Source of the DNA: Unio delphinus
Taxonomy: Eukaryota > Mollusca > Bivalvia > Unionida > Unionidae
DNA length: 64,000 bases
Direction: 5' to 3'
Assembly: GCA_029339505.1 (NCBI GenBank)
Contig: JAQISU010000026.1
Span: 2,926,001 to 2,990,000, forward strand
Part shown: piece by piece, positions 46,090 to 58,455 of the stretch
Layout of the letters: every line of letters begins with the position of its first letter
Numbering within the stretch: position 1 is the stretch's first letter
Notes under the pieces: generated by a model
Database searches by the model: none
Told to the model about the DNA's origin: nothing
Seen by the model: the letters and a program-made list of their open reading frames with translations, nothing else
Program-made: the position numbers and the translations under genes

Positions 46090-46262
46090 TTGGTTGATTG
46101 GTTATGTGGGTTTAAGGCCATGTTTCAGCAAAAGATGGGTTGTACATGGTGGCCATTATATTTGGTGGAGGATGAATGCAGGAGAAATCTGGGAAGAACT
46201 ACCTACTCAAGGGAAGCTACTGGCAAGCTTTTGTACATTTAAAATTGTGTGGGTGAAATGAG
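46090..46262 (-). mobile_element. SINE family B, minus-strand fragment
   Basis: Reverse complement shows AAAGCTTGCCAGTAGCTTCC, GGTAGTTCTTCCCAGATTTC and CCTTAAACCCACATAACC. Head missing. Confidence 0.7.
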
Positions 46263-46706
46263 GCATGGGAATTTGTTTAGCAAAATTATTTCCTGTCCCC
46301 AAATAATTTGTAGAAATATTCTTATTTTACTTTGTAGAAAAGAAAGAACCAATTATATTTATATCCATATAATTTGGAAAAAATGAGCAAAAATCCCCCC
46401 ACCCCTTGCAAAAATTAAATGGTCATTTCCTGATATATTAAACATAGATAGGTTAAGATGCCTTCTATACAGTGTTAATATAGGGTGTAAATATGAAGAG
46501 CATCAGTCAGTGTTCTTGCACTTTACACCTGACATGATTAATCTGTTTATGATACCAATGCTAAAGGCTCACTAATTGCCATAGATACAAAACAGCCACT
46601 GCAGCTTTCTCTTCCCCACACACCAATTTCCATGTTCTGCTAGGGAACATCTCAAAAGAAACACCTTTTGACAGTTCTGATCCTAAATAGAAATGGTGGA
46701 GATCTA

Positions 46707-46707
<1 letters not shown>

Positions 46708-46758
<51 letters not shown>
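46708..46758. repeat. (TAA/TTA)n tail of the CR1/L2 element
   Basis: About 17 copies of AAT/TAA. Their position directly after the 3' UTR makes this the element's tail, not an independent microsatellite. Confidence 0.85.
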
Positions 46759-46760
<2 letters not shown>

Positions 46761-46932
46761 AGACTTTTTTTATAGCGCCTAATCTTTATAAGCTCTGTGT
46801 GCTTTACAACATCTATAATGATATGTCTACAGAAAAAACCCCACAAAAAAAGCACCATCAATTGGAAAACAAAATATGCTGAAAATATTCAAGGTAGGAA
46901 ACATTATTAGGCATTTAAGTTTGTTCTTGCAG

Positions 46933-48026
46933 TCAAAAAAGGTGTGTTTTAAGAGCATTCTTGAAAAGGATCATTGTATCTTTGTGTCTAATTTCAATGG
47001 TCAATTTGTTCCATGTTGCTGTTCCCTGGTATTTAAAAGAACATTGTCCATATGACTTTGTTTTCATAGTGGGAATAATGAGTATCCGATTGTCAGAAGA
47101 GGAGCATAAGTATCTTGCTGGTGTGTACACATGGGTGAGGCTGGATAGGTATCCAGGACTGGAGTCCATCAGTGAAATGTAGCACAGAGAAATGTAGCAC
47201 AGAAAACAAGTTTTGTCTTTGATTCTGGATTGAATGGATAGCCAGTGTAGGGTACAGAGCAGTGGGGAGGTGTGCTCTGATCGAGGTACTCTAAAGATGA
47301 TCTGAGCAGCTGTGTTTTGAAGTTTCTGGTGTAGATATTGAGACAAAGCAGACAGAATTGAGTTACAATAGTCCAGCCTTGAAAGTACCGTACTAATGAA
47401 CACACAAGTTGTTTTCGTGGCATCATCTGAAAAATATTTGCAAATGGAGCTGATGTGTCTCAGCTCAAAATATGCAGCCTTGCAGTTCATGACGTGTTGG
47501 TTCAATGTGAGAGTACTGTCCAGAGTAACACCTAGATTTTTTGTACTGATTGTGAATTTAATGTTGGTGTTGTTGATATTTATTGTTTGAAGTAAAGGAT
47601 GTGAATGAGAAAGTCTTTCTGTTGTGATTAGAATGGTCTCAGTTTTATCATCATTCATCTGCAGCTTGTTACATGTCATCCATAATTTCACATCAGAAAT
47701 GCACCTCTCTACTTCTTGGATGGTAGCATCAACTTCAGTTGGGTGGCTAGTCTTGTATATTTGGGTGTCATCAGCATACAATTGGTGAGACACTGAGTGA
47801 TGATCCATGACACCTGAGAGCGGCTGAGTGTATAGAATGAAGAGAACAGGTCCAAGAATAGACCCCTGTGGAACACCACAACATACGTCAACTGGGCTTG
47901 AGTGTATTCCATTTGCAGATGCAATTTTTATCCTGTTCACTAAGGAAGACTTGAACCACTGCAAGGCTGTATTATGAATGCCAAATACATGCTGGAGATG
48001 GTGAAGTAATATATCATGGTCTAGTG
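46933..48026 (-). pseudogene. CR1/L2 reverse transcriptase, 3' part
   Basis: From the insertion point to the stop at 46933 the frame is fully open, about 364 codons. It begins HDILLHHLQHVFGIHNTALQ and shows the reverse-transcriptase blocks in order: CGVPQGSILGPVLF; the catalytic YADDTQIY; NKLQMNDDKTETILI; and NLGVTLDSTL, then the C-terminal region ending FKNALKTHLF. The catalytic aspartates are intact. Upstream codons are separated by the hAT insertion, so the first ~11 codons of the open frame as it stands belong to the hAT end. The open frame suggests a fairly recent insertion. Confidence 0.9.
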
Positions 48027-50278
48027 CAGTGTTTTTCAACTGGGGTTTTGTGGGCACCAGCCAGGGATTCCGCCGGTGGCCAGTTAAAATATATAAATAA
48101 CGGCCGAAATTGTCAAGTCTGGCAGTACCGGAACTGTGCAGTAATTAGTCATTGTTTATCCACTAAATTACTGTTTCCATTGTTGTCCTAATGAGTGTTT
48201 AGCATTTGATATAATTTTCATAAAACTATTTTGCGTGACCATGGACCGATTTATTAAGAAGAGAAAATTAGACGATGCCAGAGCTGACTACCAAACAAAA
48301 ACTCAGGAGCAGTCTACTGAGGTTACAGCTAGTACCGTGTCATGTGAGCTGAATGTACCAAAAATTGATGTCGATCGGAATCTTAAAGTTCGTCAGTACA
48401 GTGACAATTACTTAGCTATGGGATTCACTTGAGCAGGAGACCCAGACTGCCCCCTTACCGCTCTGTGTTGTCTGCGGGGAAAAGCTTGCCAATAGTGCCA
48501 TGACACCAGCTAAATTGAAGCGACACTTAACTAAATATCCGAATGTAGCGCACAAGAATGTGGCATACTTCGATAGGGCACTAAGCTTGAATAAAAAACA
48601 AACTGCTACATTCAAGAAAAAGTTCTAGATAAGTAACAAAGCTCAAGAAGCAAGTTATACTGTCGTGGATATCGTTGCAAAAAAAAAAGGAAATTGCATA
48701 CCCTCGCCAAAACCGTGATCTTACCTGCATGCCGAGAAATTGTGAGGATTATGTTTGGCGAGAGTACCGTATCTGACATCAATAAGATTCCACTGTCAGA
48801 CAAAATGATAAGCAGGTGTATTTCAGACATGTCCTGCGACATTGAAAGACACGTGGATTCTTTGCACTGCAGGTGGATGAATGCACAGATGTCAGCGGTA
48901 AATCACAGCTTATGGGATTTGTACGTTTTATTGACAATGGAACTATTGTTGACGGATTTTTTTCTGCTGTAAGGAGTTACCAAAAACAACAAAAGGACAA
49001 GATATATTTGATGTTGTCAATTTATATTTGCAGTCATGTGACTTGAATTGGAGAAACTGCGTTGGCATTTGTACGGATGGCACCCCTGCCATGACAGGAA
49101 ATGTCAAACAAAGGTTTTGTCTTGCTGGTGCGACAGATGAATCCAGCTATCATGGTAACACACTGTTTCATCCACTAGTTGCTAAAACAGTTGGAGCTGA
49201 GTTGAAGTCTGTGCTGGACATGGTGGTGAAAATCGTTAATTATATGAAGATGAGACCTCAGAAATGTTGCCAGTTCGCCAAACTTTGTGAAAGCATGGAA
49301 GCAAACCATGTCACACTCATCCAACACACGGATGTACGATGGCTGTCTCGCGGAAAAGTTTCATCTTGTTTCTGCGAGCTGAGAGAGGAGATGCTGATGT
49401 TCTGTTCTAGTAGCTTATCTGGCCAATATATTTCATGAATTAAACATTTTGAACAGTGGAAAGCAAGGCAAACATGAAAATTTCTTGACTTCAACCGACA
49501 GAAAAAAACGCATTTGTGAAAGAAATTGGTAATTTGGAAGAAGCATGCATCTGCTGGAAATTTTGAAATATTTCCCGGTGTTGTTAAAAGAAATTCTTCC
49601 ATTGATTGTGACCCATTTGGATGCTCTGTTGAATAGTCTCAGCAAATATTTTCCATCGATGTATGTTGACCAATAGGACTGGGTTAGAAACCCGTTTGTG
49701 TTTTTTGAACCGTGCCAAGGACAGTTTAGTTTGAAGGAAGAGGAGGAGCTCGTTAGCGTTGCGAGTGACAGAACGCTGAAGCTAAAAAATGCAGAGTTGA
49801 ACTTGCATGCGCTTTGGTTACTAGTTGAAAACGAGTACCCGGCTATCGCTGAGAAAGCTTTGCGACTTCTGTTGCAGTTTTCAACTTCTTATATGTGCGA
49901 GTTCGGATTTTCTACTATGACTACCATCAAACACAAGAAACGAGAATGACTTGTGTCTGTCAAAGATGAACGTCTGGTGTCTCTCTCGAACATACGGCCA
50001 CGAATTCAACTGCTTTGTAGAAATCACCAAGCACAAGTTTCGCACTGAAATGTTTGCTACTGCAAACTGATGCTAACAGGTAACAATAAAATAACTTAGT
50101 AACTAGTAATATCGGCTATTCTGGCCACACAAGTTTATTTTTATTTGGGCTACAATCATAGTGTTACACACATACACCTGTATCAATCGATGTTTTCTTG
50201 TGTCACTGCAATGTGGTTCCGTGAGCAATCTAAATGCTCTGAAGGGTTCCGCTCCAATTAAAAGGTTGAAAAACACTG
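48027..50278 (+). mobile_element. hAT transposon (SCAND3/ZBED5-like) inserted in a CR1/L2 element
   Basis: The ends are CAGTGTTTTTCAAC and GTTGAAAAACACTG, perfect 14-bp inverted repeats, and the flanks are an exact 8-bp duplication GTCTAGTG (48019-48026 and 50279-50286). Both are diagnostic of the hAT superfamily. The 2252-bp interior holds a broken transposase gene on the plus strand. The element lies inside the reverse-transcriptase gene of a minus-strand non-LTR retrotransposon and splits it between the Thr and His codons of the AFDTLDHD block. Confidence 0.95.
48241..50048 (+). pseudogene. Broken hAT transposase, SCAND3/ZBED5-like
   Basis: The gene starts MDRFIKKRKLDD, a start typical of this transposase family and of the host genes derived from it. 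Pieces follow in order in shifted frames: a BED-type zinc-finger block (LCVVCGEKLANSAMTPAKLK, RHLTK); ILPACREIVRIMFGE with IPLSDKMISR; a catalytic-Asp block LQVDECTDVSG; RNCVGICTDGTPAMTG; VVKIVNYMK; HTDVRWLSRGK; and a C-terminal dimerisation region ending LLLQFSTSYMCEFGFSTMT (49840-49945). There is a stop in the N-terminal part near 48430, another before the helical region near 48630, frame changes near 48870 and 48970, and more stops near 49437. Catalytic motifs remain visible but no single frame covers them. It is a relic of a once autonomous element. Confidence 0.88.
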
Positions 50279-50286
50279 GTCTAGTG

Positions 50287-50500
50287 TGTCAAATGCTGCA
50301 GACAAATCAAGGAGTGTGAGGACTGTAATCTTTCTGCTATCCAAAGCAGAGAGAATGTCATTAAATACTTTCAGAAGATTAGTTTCAGCACTGTGGCAAG
50401 GGTGATATGCAGACTGTATATTGCTAAAAAGACTGTTTGAATTCAAATGAGATACAAGTTGAGTTAGAACAACTTTTTGTAAGATTTTGTTTTATATGAA
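50287..50500 (-). pseudogene. CR1/L2 reverse transcriptase, 5' part
   Basis: Reading the minus strand from about 50490, KILQKVVLTQLVSHLNSNSL leads into FSNIQSAYHPCHSAETNLLK and then LDLSAAFDTLD, where the hAT interrupts. This is the fingers/palm start of the reverse transcriptase (domains 0 to A), with the first catalytic Asp in AAFDTLD. A stop codon lies just upstream of KILQ, near the 5' truncation point. Confidence 0.87.
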
Positions 50501-50559
50501 CGGGAGATTATGGCCACCTAAAATATTGAAACTATTGCAGTTGCTCAGATGAACAGATA

Positions 50560-50960
50560 GTCCTATCAGCATGGAATTTTCACCAGAAGACCTTTCAGGG
50601 TTTTGAGTTAGTCTTAAATAAGAAATATGCTATCTCATCAATATTGCAATCATATTGACCATCTTTTAACTCTTTTTACTACTAAAGTCATAATAATTCA
50701 GCAGAAAAGTTGTGATCTCTACTCTAAATGAAACTCTGGTGCTAGTCAGACGTCCATCATGGCTACCATGGTAGCTATCTAAAAAATCTGAGGACTAATT
50801 ATGAAATCTAGCTGTTTATAAATGAAAATATGGCTTCCATTTTCAAAATATTGATGATGGTGTCTAGTTTGTCTGAAATGAAAATGGTGCTATCTTACAT
50901 TCAGTATGGTTGTCACAGTGGCTTATTTTAAAAATCTTGTCACTCAAGAATATCAGAGAT
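50560..50960 (+). repeat. Degenerate tandem array R1
   Basis: Three units: ATGGAATTTTCACCAGAAGA, GACGTCCATCATGGCTACCA, GTCTGAAATGAAAATGGTGC. It starts close to the 5' truncation point of the CR1/L2 element. Confidence 0.7.
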
Positions 50961-51179
50961 GGTATTAATACTCAGCAGTTAAAAAAGAAGAGATTTGTTT
51001 GTTTGTTGTTGTGAATTCCTAGTTCTGGAGAGTCTTTTTGGTACCGTAGAGAGTTTGTGAATCTTTGAAAGACTTGCTTAATTGTTAATTGTAGGCATAC
51101 ACAGCCCTCTAGGTCTACCACTCAATGTTTGACAGATCAATTGCTGATTTGATATACATTATGTTACTTTTTTATCCTA

Positions 51180-51404
51180 TAATTTTTCAGCACAAGATAG
51201 GCTATGCACAGTGGTCAGTGTAACTGGTGGAGTAGGAATTTGGGAAAACCCTGGAAAGAACTGCTGACCCATGGAAAGCTACTGACAAGCTTTCTCATGT
51301 ACCCACATTGGCCGAGCTCAAGACTCAAACCCATGCAGACACAGGTGAGATGGCAGTGATCCATAACAGTGAGCACTTTAGACCACTTGGCCACTTGGGG
51401 CCCC
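51180..51404 (-). mobile_element. SINE family B, minus strand
   Basis: Reverse complement has GGGGCCCCAAGTGGCCAAGT, AAGTGCTCACTGTTATGGAT and GGGTTTGAGTCTTGAGC, then the body. The tail is degraded. Confidence 0.85.
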
Positions 51405-52116
51405 AACTAATGGAGGTAACTCATTGTGCCCTTGGATGCCCTGTATGTAATGGGATTAATGACACCTCAGAATAGTCATGGTTATATAGTGCCAAATAAG
51501 TTCATATCTTTTAGAAAAGTCATGAAAACAAGGTGAAAAGAGTAAAATCCACAAACTACAGAGTCAAATGCTGTATACCAACTGTGCTCTTTTAAAAAGT
51601 CCAAGACCTTCTCAACTGGATCATCAACATGGAATGCATTGTAAGCCAACTGTTCAGTTTCCATTACGACATGCAGGAAGGTGTGAATTAGGGCATATTC
51701 TACAGCTCTCTACATGCTCTATGTGACCATCTTGATTTGTTTGTGGAGGCTTCTTATGCCATGTTTTGTTAGAGAAGATTAGCTTTAGCTGACCCAGTTT
51801 TCACTCAACTAATATTTGGCTAGCAGCCATGTTTAGATAAGAGTGTAATTACATGGCTTTTTTATTTGAAATGCAGAAATCCTTGAGGTGCATGCAATAC
51901 TTCAATCTTTTACCAGTTAGTGTCACTGTCTGTACAGGAAAAATAAATGCTATATATTATGTGCAAGTTTCTTTGTTGTAAATTAAGACATGTTGAGACA
52001 GAAACTTTTCTGAAGCTTGTTGATAATTGAAAACGGATAATTGAAAACGGATCATGAAGGAAGAAGGACACATTTGATGGCATTTTGTTTTAAAGTCTTT
52101 AGCAAATCAGCACATT

Positions 52117-52231
52117 TATTGTCACCACTCTAATTCTAGTTGTCTCCACTCCTACCCCAATATCTGTCCACATGTATTGTCACCACTCTAATTCCAGTTG
52201 TCTCCACCCCCACCCCAATATCTGTCCACAG
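52117..52231. repeat. 58-bp tandem duplication
   Basis: Two copies of GTCACCACTCTAATTC followed by AGTTGTCTCCAC and CCCAATATCTGTCCACA, differing at few bases. Confidence 0.9.
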
Positions 52232-52798
52232 AAAATGGATTGAGATCCTAAAATGATTGCTCACACCTACCCCTCATCATATTTACCCAACCAAAAATGT
52301 CCATGTCTTGATGATAACTACATTTGACCAGTGGTTAAGGAGTTCAATTTGATAACAGAATGGTGCAGATTTGTTTCCCACTATTGGCTACCAGGGTGTT
52401 TATTGGCTGCTTACTTACCTCAGAAAGATTGCAACCTTCTGGTGTTGCTGTGACATAACCCCCCCTCCCCCCAACTTCTATCTTGAACTTCGAAGGAGTA
52501 GTTGCATGACACCAATGCATACACACATATCTGGATGTGAAGGAATTCATTTTATCCTGAAAGCATGAAATATCAAGTGATTAATATTGCTCCCTGAGTT
52601 TCCACAGTCCACACTGAAATTACCAGTCACGTGTGCTTCTTTCAAGATGCTCTTGAAAGCTGTCCTAATCTGAGGGATAGTCTGTGATGATGGGGCACAA
52701 AATGGTCAATTGCAGTACCTTTGGTGCAAGACATATTGAGATGGCTGTCTTCAGAAGGGCTTTTGTGTCTATCAGGGTGGGTGGGGATGAGATGGAGG

Positions 52799-52950
52799 CA
52801 ATGTTCCCTCTAAGCTGCTCAGGCATCCCCGCTCAGCTGAATTGTAAATTTTTGGTCAATCCAACGTTAAAGTTTGCTTGTCTCCGTAATGCTTGTGCAG
52901 TGCAGCGAGCACTGTGCGCACATCTACCATTCGCTTAGAGGGAATATTTG
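52799..52950. mobile_element. hAT-type MITE, ~151 bp
   Basis: CAATGTTCCCTCTAAGC at the left and GCTTAGAGGGAATATTTG at the right form inverted ends. If the right edge is 52949, the flanking 8-mers are GATGGAGG and GGTGGAGG (seven of eight). The interior is GC-richer than its surroundings. Confidence 0.68.
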
Positions 52951-53189
52951 GTGGAGGACTACTGTAATTGATGATGCTGAGAAATATTTACAGCAAACAG
53001 GTAGTGTATTAGGCAAAGTTTTGATATGCTGGCTGTTTATCCAGATTCATTCACTCAATGAAGGCCCTATGCAGTCTGTTTTAAGCACAATAATGGATTG
53101 AATGTCATTGAAAGGACAACATAAGGTTCATTGTATTATGTTATGATGTCTTTACTTTAGTTACCAATTTTGTTTATGCAAAATAACTC

Positions 53190-53300
53190 AAGATGCAAAA
53201 TATGCAGTTTCCAAACTATTTGGATGGCTTGCTCATGGGTTACAAAGAAGAACTCAGTTTAAAAGGTCAAAAGCACAGATTTGATAAGATATGATTCAGA
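53190..53300 (+). repeat. R3 unit
   Basis: TTTGGATGGCTTGCTCATGG followed by AAAAGGTCAAAAGCACAGAT; a single diverged unit. Confidence 0.6.
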
Positions 53301-55659
53301 ATACTATTTTTTCTGGTTTTCTGAATCAGTAGGAATGCTTATTAAAAGTGTTCTTTTACATATCATACACAAACCATCATTGACAGGTATAATTCAAACA
53401 GACTATAACATTTGTTTTGTGATACTTTGTCATAAACACTATCATATTTTAAGATTTTGGTAACAGATTTTAAAAAATACACATATAAAGATAAATATTA
53501 TACAAATTTTGAAGGAGGTCCGGGTCCTCTGTTTTCTGGTAAATTCCCAATTATCATCAGATTTTGTGTTAGAGACTGGGAAGCCTCAGCTGCCAAAATT
53601 GGAACCTCCATCAGAACTTCTTTTCGAATTGAAGTCAGTCATTGATGATTCTGAGTAAACTCAGAACCCGACTTTGACACTTGTCTTGCATCAAATGTAA
53701 TCTTTCTTAACCACATTAAAGAATATGAGTGAGCAAATTTTTGCTGGCAGGTAGGGCTGTAACACATCAAATATAGAACTGCCATTTTTTGAGAGAGGAA
53801 CTTCCAAAGCAAATGTAGACTGCAAATAAAAAATATGTAGGTACGCTCGTTTCTAAGATAATTAAGTAGCACTTATTAGAACTCTTTCATCAGGGTAAGA
53901 AAATTCCCCCACATTTCCTATGTAAATAGATGGTTTGTTGCTTATCCCAAGCTGTGCAAGCTATGAAAGAGGAGCTCTGAATGTTTTGCCTAGCAAGATA
54001 GGTGGGCATTCCATGTTGTCAGGTGCCAATGCTTTTTGCTCTATTTTAGGGGGATGCTGCAAGATAATTTGTATCTGTTGGTAGTAGTGCAGTTAGACGA
54101 CAATTAAAACAGACCAAAAGTGGAGGTGGAAATTATCACTAATATCCACACAATTTACCCCCCACTTTTAGTTGTAGTTAAAATTGATGCATCTTCATAA
54201 AACATGCCAAATATGATCACACTCACTCAGTTGGATTTAGCTAGAATTCAGGTTCCAAGAAAAAGTGAGCTCAGACTCCAACCACTTCCTACCCGGAGGG
54301 GGGGGGAGGGGCTGCATTTCTCCAGCATCATTTCAAATATAATTGCTTCCCTCAGTTCATGTAGATGGAGTTTGGTACCAAAGAAAACAGCAGTGGACAG
54401 ACATATTATATTAACAGATGCTCTGATGATGACATGTTATATCTGCAGATTGTAGGAGGTGTCTAGTAGAGACAGCATTTATGCCATGGGATTTGTACCA
54501 TGATGGTGTTCCAGTTGGATAAATTTTGTTGATAAAATTGGACTTGATATTTCAGGAGTTTAGTCAGTGGATAAGTCGTCATGATATATACAGAATCGCA
54601 CATATAATAAATAGATTCTGAACTGGACTGTGTACTGTGAGGGTGGCAGTTAGTGTTATGTAAAATATGATCAACTACAGTGTTTTTTGCCTAGATCAAG
54701 TGGATAATAAAAGTATGAAATTATTAAATGGAATAAATGGAGACCTGAGCAGAGATATATAATTGAAAAACACAAGCCCCTTTATGCAGAATACAAAATT
54801 TAATCAGTTATATAAACAATTAAAATTGAACATTACATTTGGAGAATCCACTTCTCTTAGAAATATTTACCAAGTTTATAAAAATGCAATTAGTTGTTCT
54901 GCAATTTCATTATGAATCCAAATTTGTTATCAACCTCAGTTGTTCAGTATGCCTGCATGACCTGGTTTCTTGCTGATCATTCAAGATATCATTGCCGACG
55001 GGTTAAGAGTTAACATAATCCTTTTGCTCCTCTCTTTCTTTCATCTACATGTAGTCTTTTAGGATCATCAACCATTATATGGCTGTCTCCCCTGTTTCTT
55101 CTTAGGATCTTGCATATATGGAACTATTTCTCTTGTGCTTTTGAGACTTTCTTGCTTCTATTGTAACAGAATCTATCTGTACCTTTCAGGTTCTTTGTCT
55201 CTCATACTTCCAGACATTTGATCCTTGGATAATTTATTTAATGAGAATATATTTGTGACTCTCTAGGAGTTAAGAACTTCTTGTCTTCAGCAGAAACTTA
55301 GACTGACTAATTCCTGCAACTATGAATACTTAAAACATTTAATTTCATCTGGGAAACACACACACCTTATTTAGCTTAGCCAATCAGGACTAAACTTAAC
55401 TACTGAAAATTATACATGCCTATCCAGGGTTAAGTAACTCCTCATATTTCCAAGATTTCTTAATAAATTGATTTCTGGAAAGTCTCATCTTATGGATGTC
55501 ATTTCAGCTGGTAAAAAAATCGTCTCTGCATCATTTTTCCAGTGCTTAATCCCAATTTATCTTGCTTTCTCCATGTCGTACTGTTATCAAACTTAACTAA
55601 ACATCATTTATGCTCTAAACAGGGATATCAAAACCACCATCATCAACCAGTGATTTAAT
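53301..55659. other. No gene seen
   Basis: A GC-richer patch at 53510-53650 has an open frame I do not recognise. A poly-G tract lies near 54298-54306. Confidence 0.45.
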
Positions 55660-56880
55660 ATTGTAACTTGACCCTTTTGTGAATTTGATTTAATATGTGT
55701 TACCTTGTCAAATATGGTGTGAGAACTTCTACAAAATTTGCACTGTTAAAGACTATGATGGACATCTTAATCAAATGATAGCTGGAACTGCTGTAGAAAT
55801 AATGCCTGCTGCATGCTTGCCTAAACTGATCTAAGACAGTAATTTAGTGCCAGGCTTGTATTTCAGTGTGTCATGTAAATGCATCAGGTGACCTTTCTTA
55901 AATGAACTTTTGGCACATATATGCCTCAAAATAGCTGAAATACCATCCAGAATAATATACCTTCCATCTTGATGCTTAGAAACAACATTGCACAAAAACA
56001 GAAAGTAGAACATTAAACAGCATTTTGTTATAGTATAGCTCACCCAGCCATAGAACTCCTGGCCAGTTGAGCTTGTGTTTGGCCTTGCACTTTGTCTATC
56101 TGTCATCAAATAACATTTACCTGTTACCACCCTAGAGGCTATGTTTCTAATCCAATTTAAATCAAACTTGGAACATTGGTTTATATCATCAAAATCTCTG
56201 AGAAGCTTAAATATGAGCAAGATCCAGTCATAATAATGAGATGATCTTGCATAGGATTGTCGGAGCTTGTTACCACTCTTAAAACCAGATTTTTGATCAA
56301 ACTTTAATCAAAACTGAAATATAGACTTGTGTCATAAGGATCTTGAGTTCGCTAGTGAGTGAGATCCATGCATATTAATAAGATGATGATGTATGTGGTA
56401 TGCTGATCTTGTTACTGCCCTGGAAGTCATCTTTCTGATCCATATTTGATCTGACTTGAATAGTGCATTTAATTCATCAAACTCTCAAAAGAATTAGATA
56501 ATGAGTGAAATCTATATGTATTGATGATGAGATTTTGCATCTGACTCAAGGTAAATCATGGCTTATTTTACCACAGTGATGAGTAGTCTTGTGAGAAAGA
56601 ACAGATCATATTTATAAGGGGATGTTGCATTTGATTGGCTGAATTTTTGAATCACTATGTACATTAACGACATATTAGATTTCATCAGATTGCTGGGGTT
56701 ATTAACTCTAGATTTAGAGAATATATTTTTAACCCAATTTTGATATAACCGGGTAGATATGTTTATGTCATCAAGATCTTTGATGAGTTTGATTATAAAT
56801 AAGCTTAACATATGGAAAGTATTTGTTATTGGACTGTAGTAAAAATAATAGATCAAGTTAACATGATGTAAAGCATCGGG
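55660..56880 (+). repeat. Degenerate tandem array R2
   Basis: About seven to eight ~150-bp units. Examples: GGATTGTCGGAGCTTGTTAC, GAGATCCATGCATATTAATA, GATCTTGTTACTGCCCTGG, TTGATTGGCTGAATTTTTG, TGTCATCAAGATCTTTGATG. Confidence 0.75.
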
Positions 56881-56930
56881 TATAGTTTTATTCGATTATG
56901 TTTTTACAGTACTATATAATCCTGGTAAGG

Positions 56931-57228
56931 ACTGCTCTGGTGGCCTAAGTGGTTAGAGCATCTGTCTTGAATGCAGAAGATCATAAGTTCGAATCCCACC
57001 CATACCAAAGATTTTAAAAAATGGTTCCAGTAGCTGCCTTGCTTGGTACTCCGCATTAAGGGGTTAGCATTTAGACTGGTTGGCCAGGTATTGGGATAAT
57101 GTGACTGGGTGCTACATGTCTACAGCATGATCTGCCCCTCATCATATCACTATAAACTGTCACACTACAAACACCATAGCGATATGACTGAAAATTATTA
57201 ATGTTACATTCAGAAAATAAATCAGACA
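56931..57228 (+). mobile_element. SINE family A
   Basis: Best tRNA-like head in the window: CTGGTGGCCTAAGTGGTTAG, then AGTTCGAATCCCACC (canonical B box). Body as in the other copies, down to GCGATATGACTGAAA. Confidence 0.9.
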
Positions 57229-57349
57229 AAATTGGCCTGGTAAATGAAATGGTCAAGTGTTAACTGGTATAAATCATGTCATATCAGGGCTTATTGTTAT
57301 TCCTCTCCCCAATTTTCTGCCAAGTTTGTAGATTCCTATCATATGTGTA

Positions 57350-57700
57350 TCATGCCTTGATGCTGGTCATTTGTCTGTCTGTCTTTCATTTTTGAACAAT
57401 AACAAAAATATGTGTATGGCTTGCACATGGGGTCAGGAAGAAACCTATTAATGTTGGGGTCAAATGTCAGGGTCACTCAGACACTGTGGCTGAAAGAATA
57501 AAAGTAGTGTTTGTACAACAACATAGGTTTATATCATGTAACTAGATCAAACTTTGTATCTGGATTACACTTGGGGTGAGTAAAAAGTCTTGATTTTGGG
57601 GTTAAAGGGTCAGAGGTTAAAATCACTGTGACTGAAAGAAGAAAAAGTAGTTTCTGCACACATATTTAATTTATCTACATAGAGCACTTTTACATATTGG
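57350..57700 (+). repeat. R3 array
   Basis: Starts TTTGTCTGTCTGTCTTTC; then GTATGGCTTGCACATGGGGT, GTCAAATGTCAGGGTCACTC, ATCAAACTTTGTATCTGG, and GGGTCAGAGGTTAAAATCAC. Confidence 0.75.
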
Positions 57701-57759
57701 ACAAGTTTTTAGAGGCTGCTATTTCTGGTATTCTTATTGCCTGATGGGCATAAATCGTT

Positions 57760-58440
57760 TTTGAGATTATGGCCCAGCCATATTTGTTTTTGGGCTTATA
57801 TCAATTATCTCTGTTCATCTCATCCTGTCACAAATTTAAATTTTACTCAGTAAATGTTGATGGACTTGATAGATTGAGATCAAATTTAGTGTGAGGCATT
57901 ACATTAACAAGACCTAGGTAAAGTTTATTTTCATTATCTTCAGCAAATTTTACATGATAATCGTCCCTATTTAACATAACTTTGCCCTTTTGATGTATTT
58001 CCAGCCAGTAACCTTTGAATGACTTAATGGATTCAGGTTTGTTAAAAGGTTTTTATGTGAAGGAGACTTAGGTCAAGTTCGATTGTTTTTTTGGCAGAAT
58101 TTTACCGAGTTGTGACTCCAGTTTCATGTAGAACGTAGCCCTTCAGTTTCATTTCCATTTGGTAATGTTTGATAGACTTAATTGAAATAAAAGTTAGTAT
58201 GAGGTGTTACATTAAGAAGACCTATTTTATCTTGCATTTTCACTATTTTCTTGCAGAATATTATGGAGTTGGTCCATTTTAGCATAAAACTTGTTAACTT
58301 TTTAAGTATGTCGTGTTGAAACTAAATTTGTTATGAGGCTTTATATATAAATAACAATGATCAATTTTGATTTTTTACTGTTTAGGCAGAGTTGTATGGA
58401 TTTATGGCCCCATGCAGTTGGACTTGAATCTTTTCCTTTT
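57760..58440 (+). repeat. Degenerate tandem array R4 (~165-bp unit)
   Basis: Units contain AATGTTGATGGACTTGATAG, GGCATTACATTAACAAGACC, GGTGTTACATTAAGAAGACC, and TTGCAGAATATTATGGAGTT. Four units, well diverged. Confidence 0.72.
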
Positions 58441-58455
58441 CATTACATCATATTG

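Larger units (their letters stand above)
46707..50500 (-). mobile_element. CR1/L2-type non-LTR retrotransposon, 5'-truncated, split by hAT
   Basis: This minus-strand element runs from about 50500 (5' end, truncated) to a (TTA)n tail at 46707-46758, interrupted by the hAT at 48027-50278. Before the tail, the minus strand has TAAAGCACACAGAGCTTAT followed by AGGCGCTATAAAAAAAG, a 3'-end pattern familiar from metazoan CR1/L2-group elements that end in short tandem repeats. The coding region keeps only the reverse transcriptase and C-terminal part; no endonuclease domain is present, which fits incomplete reverse transcription on insertion. Confidence 0.88.

Noticed and set aside
52684..52938. 84-codon ORF
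   Set aside because: Its second half is the hAT-type MITE and its first half has no motif.
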